This document shows positions 59,522 through 64,000 of a DNA stretch of 64,000 nucleotides, piece after piece (the stretch's first letter is position 1; each line of letters begins with the position of its first letter). The stretch lies in NCBI RefSeq assembly GCF_007971525.1, contig NZ_CP042437.1, forward strand, positions 5,642,001 through 5,706,000, given 5' to 3'. The translations under genes and the position numbers were made by a program. The stretch comes from Mucilaginibacter ginsenosidivorax (GTDB lineage: Bacteria > Bacteroidota > Bacteroidia > Sphingobacteriales > Sphingobacteriaceae). Below the pieces are notes generated by a model that saw only the letters and a program-made list of their open reading frames with translations, was not told where the DNA came from and searched no databases.

Positions 59522-60715
59522 TTACAAAGCCAATACTTCTTTAACTCTTTCAGCAGCTTCTTTTAATAAGATAGCCGAGTAAACCTGTAAACCTGAATTA
59601 TCAATCAGTGCTTTTGCTTCGGCAGCGTTGGTGCCTTGCAGACGCACAATGATAGGTACAGGGATGTTGCCAATTTCTTTGTAGGCATCAATAACACCCT
59701 GTGCAACACGGTCGCAACGAACGATACCACCAAAAATGTTGATGAGGATGGCTTTAACGTTTGGATCGCTCAGGATGATGTTGAAACCAGCTTTTACGGT
59801 TTCGGCATTGGCAGTACCACCAACGTCAAGGAAGTTGGCAGGTTCGCCGCCGGCAATTTTAATAATATCCATGGTGGCCATAGCTAAGCCGGCGCCATTA
59901 ACCATACAGCCTACGTTACCGTCAAGCTTTACATAATTAAGGTTTGATTTGCTGGCTTCCACTTCAGTAGGGTCTTCCTCGTCGGTATCGCGCATGGCGG
60001 CATAATCCGGGTGGCGGTACAGTGCGTTGTCATCCAGGTTAACCTTGGCGTCAACAGCTAAAATTTTGTTATCAGATGTTTTTAAAACCGGGTTAATTTC
60101 AAACTGCGATGAATCGGTAGCATCGTAAGCTTTGTACAGGGCCGCGATAAATTTGGTCATGTCCTTAAAGGCCTCGCCTGATAAGCCTAAGTTGAAAGCG
60201 ATTTTGCGGGTTTGGAAAGCCTGCAAGCCAACTTTAGGATCAATTTCTTCTTTAAATATCAGTTCTGGGGTTGAGTGTGCAACTTCCTCGATATCCATAC
60301 CGCCTTCGGTGCTGTACATGATAATGTTACGGCCCTTAGCCCTGTCAAGCAGTACGCTCATATAAAACTCTTTAGTTTCGCTTTCGCCGGGGTAGTAAAC
60401 ATCCTGGGCTACTAAAACTTTTTTTACTTTTTTACCCTCGGGGCCGGTTTGTGGGGTAACCAGCTGCATGCCAATAATATTGCCTGCAATTTCTTTAACC
60501 TGGTCGTGGTTTTTGGCCAGCTTTACGCCACCGCCTTTACCACGGCCACCGGCATGGATCTGAGCTTTTATAACCACCCAGCTTGATCCCAGGTCTTCTT
60601 TCAATTTTTGGGCAGCTGCAACAGCCTCTTCGGGTGTGTCAGCAACAATGCCTTCCTGTACTCGTACGCCAAAGCTTTTCAATATCGCTTTGCCCTGATA
60701 TTCGTGGATATTCAT
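59522..60715 (-). CDS. sucC: Succinyl-CoA ligase (ADP-forming) beta subunit
   Basis: 397 residues, ATP-grasp fold: MNIHEYQGKAILKSFGV, SWVVIKAQIHAGGRGKGGG, then ATP-grasp core, DAKVNLDDNALYRH, VGCMVNGAGLAMATMDIIK and GVVRCDRVAQGVI region near IFGGIVRCD. It converts succinyl-CoA to succinate with ATP formation in the TCA cycle. sucD is not adjacent. Confidence 0.96.
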   Translation of the reverse strand: MNIHEYQGKAILKSFGVRVQEGIVADTPEEAVAAAQKLKEDLGSSWVVIKAQIHAGGRGKGGGVKLAKNHDQVKEIAGNIIGMQLVTPQTGPEGKKVKKVLVAQDVYYPGESETKEFYMSVLLDRAKGRNIIMYSTEGGMDIEEVAHSTPELIFKEEIDPKVGLQAFQTRKIAFNLGLSGEAFKDMTKFIAALYKAYDATDSSQFEINPVLKTSDNKILAVDAKVNLDDNALYRHPDYAAMRDTDEEDPTEVEASKSNLNYVKLDGNVGCMVNGAGLAMATMDIIKIAGGEPANFLDVGGTANAETVKAGFNIILSDPNVKAILINIFGGIVRCDRVAQGVIDAYKEIGNIPVPIIVRLQGTNAAEAKALIDNSGLQVYSAILLKEAAERVKEVLAL

Positions 60716-60778
60716 GTTTTTTGAAGAATTTGCGGTAAATCTACAATTTTTGTTTAAAGTAGGGGAGGATTGTAGCGT

Positions 60779-63700
60779 TTATTTGACAGTACTTATTTTA
60801 TCATGACTTTTGAGCCAGAAAGAAATTTTACTGCCTTTGCCCAATTCGCTTTGGATGGTTAATTTACCCCCATTTTTTTCGATAAAATCCTGGCAAAGCG
60901 AAAGCCCCAGCCCCGAGCCTTTTTCGCCCGAGGTACCATCTTTATGAAAGTTTTCTTTGCGGAATATTTTGGCAATATCCTCGGCAGACATGCCGCCCCC
61001 GGTATCTTCTACATACACTTCAACAAAGCCGGGTTTGGTGCTGTATCCCAGGGTTATTTTGCCGTCAACTGCGGTAAACTTAGTAGCATTGCCAAGCAGG
61101 TTGCGCAGTACCAGTTTTATCATGTCCCTATCGCCGTAAACAGCAATGCTTTTGTTAATGTTGTTAACCAGCTCAATGTGTTTATTGTCGGTATTCAGTT
61201 TAAACAAGTGATAGTTTTCGTCGGCAATTTCCATTACGTCAAATAAAACCGGGTTTACCTGGATGCCGTCCATCTGGCTTTTTGCCCAGTAGAGCAGGTT
61301 ATCGGTAAGGCTAAATGCCGAGCCAATATTTTCGTCGAGATGGGGAATAAGCTCCTCTAATTCTGCAAGCGAGATCGAACCCGATTTTACCAGGTCGAGG
61401 GTTTGTTTGAGCTGGCCGATTGGGCCTCTTAAATCGTGCGATATGATGCTGAAAAGTTTGTCTTTGGTTAGGTTTGACTCTTGCAGTGCCTTGCTTTGGG
61501 CCAATATCTCGTCGTTTTTGTCGCTCAACTCCCTGGTTTTTTCTTTCACCTTTTGCTCAAGCACCAATTTTTGCCTGTTGATGCGGCCGTTATTTAATAT
61601 ACCAAACAGGTAAAACAACAGGGCGGCTGTAAATGCGTAAAGCAAATACGCCCACCATGTTTTAAACCAGGGCGCGTTAACATGAAACGAATAGGAGTCT
61701 GTGCGGCTTATTTGCCCGTAAATGTTTTTGGCCCGCACAAAAAAGGTGTAATCGCCATCGGCAAGGTTGGTAAATGAAACTTCGCGGTCATGACTCCAGC
61801 CCGACCATTTGTCTTCAAACCCGTTTAATTGGTATTGATATAGAATTTTATCGGCATCTTCAAAAAACGGGCTTGTGAAAACAAATTTCAACCTGTTTTT
61901 TGAAAACGGAATATCGTTTTGCGGTAACCCGGCCCCGGTGGCAAAAATGGTTGAATCTGCCGCCTTAACAGTTTTGATGTATACCGGCAAGGCTTTATTG
62001 TAATAAGTTGGCTGATTGGGACTGTAATTTACAACCCGCTTTAAATTACCAATCCATACCTGGTTGGCGCCGGCTGCCAGCACCGGTGCGTCTACATCAA
62101 CCGGCAACAGGCCATGTGTAGCCAACGCGATTTTTTTAAACGGTGTAAACAGCAGCCTGAATGCGCCATTGGGCTGCTTAATAAAAGCTCCTGCATTTTG
62201 CTCTTTTTTTGATGGTGCGCCCCAAAAGTAAATATCGCCTTTGGCAGTTTGTGTAGCTGTATAAATGCAAACGCCCTGGCTTACCTTACCAAGTACGGCA
62301 TCGGGCTCAAACCTGTTTTTTGTTTTGTTGTAGCTATAAAAACCATTTGTGGTGGTGGCTATAATGCGGCCGTTTAAGCGGTAAATGCGATTATTAAGTG
62401 TTGATGGTAATCCGTTTTGGGTATCATAAAAGGCCGTACTGATTACCGAATCCATCTGCGTATTTAGCCGGAGCTTATAGATTCCTTTATTGTAGTGGCT
62501 TATCCATACATTACCTTCATCGTCTTGTTGTATATAGCGGGTTTCCTGTTCAAAGCCCCTGATCTTTTTTTCGTGCCAGGTGTTGCCTTCTTTTGATAAA
62601 AGCCAGATGCCCGTATTGTAGGTGCCCATAATCATACAATCGGGCCTGTTTTTTACCTCGCCGAGGGTTTGGATAAACCAATGATGGATGAGCGGAATAG
62701 CTTTTTTGCCCTGTATTTCGAAAACCCCGTTACGATGTGCTAAATATAGTTTGTTGCCGAAATTAAACATATTCCAGTTTTCGGTTTCGGTGCCCGGGAT
62801 GGCAGAAAAAGTTGAATTGTTATTTTTATAATAAAGCGCTTTATCGGTACCCACATATAAATCGTTGCCTTTTTTACCAAGGGATAATATGGTACCATCA
62901 AGGCCATTATTATTGTCATATATAGATAGCGGCGAACTTGAAATCAGCTGCGTAATATAGGTATCGGCACCAAGCCAAATGTTTTGGGCCTTATCCAGGA
63001 AACAAAACCCGGTGTTGAGGTTAAGCCCCAGCATATCTTTTGAGTTGAAGTTTACCGTTTCGCCAGCCTTGTTTAAAAGATAAACGCCTTCTTCGGCAAC
63101 AATGGCTATTTTTCCCATGTCCAGGTAAATCAGGCTTCGTACCGGATTGTTTTTGGTGCTGGTAACCGGATTTTTGGTAAGGAGCACTATTTTTTTACTG
63201 CTATCGGCTTCAAGCGGGTTTAACGACCATATCCGGTTGTTATCGTCGAGCAAAAGGTATTTGCCGTTTTCGTAATCGGCAATTCGTTTTAAATGTAGGC
63301 CGGCTATTTGTTTGGCAAAACCGGCATCGGCAAACTGGCCGTTTTTATAAACCAGCAAACCAGCGCTGCTTAGCGAAAACAATTGTTTTTTTAATCTAAA
63401 AAGCCAGTTATCGGCAATGTTGAGTATTTTAAGCCTGCCTTTGCTATACCTGAAAATGTTTTTATTGTTGTTGAAAAACACCTCGTCGTTAAAAACTATT
63501 GTCTGGCGTATATCATTCAGGTTTTTATAAGTTTTGGGAAGCAGGGGCAATAAAGTATGATACTTATAATTAGCTGCGCTATCTTTCCTGAAATAACCAA
63601 GCTCGTTGTAGGAGCCCACAAAAATCTCGTTTTTTGAATCAAGGCCCAGTGAAAACACGTAATTTTGATTGGCAATGGGCATTAAATCCCAGATGAGTCC

Positions 63701-63883
63701 ATCATATTTAACAACGCCATCGTTATTGGCAATATACAGCACCCCCTGGTTGTCCTGTGCCATGGTCCAGCTTTGTATGCCGGCGCCGTAAACGTTCATT
63801 GGGTATTTTTCAACAAATAGCTGCTGGGCATTTAAAAGCGGTACATTGAAAAGTATAATGCAGCAAACTATCAGAACGCGCAT
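60779..63883 (-). CDS. Propeller-type sensor histidine kinase
   Basis: 1034 residues: signal peptide (cleaved near LLNAQ), a periplasmic two-component propeller of about 640 residues with repeats such as WDLMPIANQNYVFSLGLD and IWLGADTYIT, a Y_Y_Y-like Ig domain (about 660-735), one membrane helix near 745, a coiled coil, HisKA with His near 815 in FSIISHDLRGPIGQLK, and HATPase_c with NLLGNATKF, DTGGGMSAED and GSGLGLSLC. There is no receiver or AraC output, so it needs a separate regulator. Confidence 0.92.
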   Translation of the reverse strand: MRVLIVCCIILFNVPLLNAQQLFVEKYPMNVYGAGIQSWTMAQDNQGVLYIANNDGVVKYDGLIWDLMPIANQNYVFSLGLDSKNEIFVGSYNELGYFRKDSAANYKYHTLLPLLPKTYKNLNDIRQTIVFNDEVFFNNNKNIFRYSKGRLKILNIADNWLFRLKKQLFSLSSAGLLVYKNGQFADAGFAKQIAGLHLKRIADYENGKYLLLDDNNRIWSLNPLEADSSKKIVLLTKNPVTSTKNNPVRSLIYLDMGKIAIVAEEGVYLLNKAGETVNFNSKDMLGLNLNTGFCFLDKAQNIWLGADTYITQLISSSPLSIYDNNNGLDGTILSLGKKGNDLYVGTDKALYYKNNNSTFSAIPGTETENWNMFNFGNKLYLAHRNGVFEIQGKKAIPLIHHWFIQTLGEVKNRPDCMIMGTYNTGIWLLSKEGNTWHEKKIRGFEQETRYIQQDDEGNVWISHYNKGIYKLRLNTQMDSVISTAFYDTQNGLPSTLNNRIYRLNGRIIATTTNGFYSYNKTKNRFEPDAVLGKVSQGVCIYTATQTAKGDIYFWGAPSKKEQNAGAFIKQPNGAFRLLFTPFKKIALATHGLLPVDVDAPVLAAGANQVWIGNLKRVVNYSPNQPTYYNKALPVYIKTVKAADSTIFATGAGLPQNDIPFSKNRLKFVFTSPFFEDADKILYQYQLNGFEDKWSGWSHDREVSFTNLADGDYTFFVRAKNIYGQISRTDSYSFHVNAPWFKTWWAYLLYAFTAALLFYLFGILNNGRINRQKLVLEQKVKEKTRELSDKNDEILAQSKALQESNLTKDKLFSIISHDLRGPIGQLKQTLDLVKSGSISLAELEELIPHLDENIGSAFSLTDNLLYWAKSQMDGIQVNPVLFDVMEIADENYHLFKLNTDNKHIELVNNINKSIAVYGDRDMIKLVLRNLLGNATKFTAVDGKITLGYSTKPGFVEVYVEDTGGGMSAEDIAKIFRKENFHKDGTSGEKGSGLGLSLCQDFIEKNGGKLTIQSELGKGSKISFWLKSHDKISTVK

Positions 63884-64000
63884 ATTTTATATTTAGATGA
63901 TAGCAATAAGATTATTACTCCTTAAGGTTTTAACTCACGGCTTTTTATACGGATTTTGGTATATTTTGTTGTACTATTTTTACGTCATCGCCTTTAATTT

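Noticed and set aside
1..64000. CRISPR array
   Set aside because: No run of regularly spaced identical direct repeats was seen; repeats here are palindromic and irregular.

Overview
The window looks like a chromosome segment of a Bacteroidota member of the Sphingobacteriaceae, close to Mucilaginibacter or Pedobacter. The reasons are promoters of the TTTG-N19-TAnnTTTG type, lineage genes (DUF3276/PUR, DUF5522, DUF5362, HYC_CC_PP, DUF6799), the cluster nusB-DUF1573-yajC-ybbR-coaE with an unusually long NusB, a propeller-type sensor kinase, and many palindromic intergenic repeats. The genus is inferred, not proven.

Layout. 1-6842 is the right end of an AT-rich prophage: virion assembly genes, an endolysin/holin/spanin-like lysis cassette, accessory membrane proteins, and a tyrosine integrase. 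6921-12604 holds an EVE-domain protein, a two-gene extracellular carbohydrate module, an aldo/keto reductase, a MarR regulator and an MBL-fold exonuclease. 12658-17907 is the coaE-ybbR-yajC-DUF1573-nusB cluster plus a leucine-dehydrogenase-like protein. 18285-23236 has small metabolic and stress genes. 23333-38103 is a large copper/heavy-metal resistance island: multicopper oxidase fused to a CopB-like barrel, P1B-3 ATPase, CusABC-type RND pump, and several small His/Met/Cys-rich envelope proteins. 38160-44251 has an ABC exporter, a PUR protein, MgtE and YchF. 44589-47394 is an outer-membrane protein with its two-component system. 47664-55769 is mixed: cytochrome b, VIT1, tRNA-Arg(CCG), hydrolases, a NADAR operon and a DbpA-like helicase. 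55947-63883 has small unknowns, a 1 kb structured gene-free block, an AlkX-like glycosylase, sucC and a large sensor kinase.

How genes work together. In the metal island, CopA-like oxidation, ATPase export and RND efflux would protect the periplasm from copper, with small metal-binding proteins as scavengers. The main cusA-type pump gene is split into two frames exactly at an A AAA AAG slippery heptamer, so it is either a frameshifted pseudogene, a programmed -1 frameshift, or a coupled split gene. The two-component operon and the neighbouring outer-membrane gene share a 20-bp direct-repeat box at the same distance from their -7 elements, which predicts the response-regulator binding site. 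Intergenic space carries at least six recognisable families of hairpin repeats, several of which run into the ends of genes.
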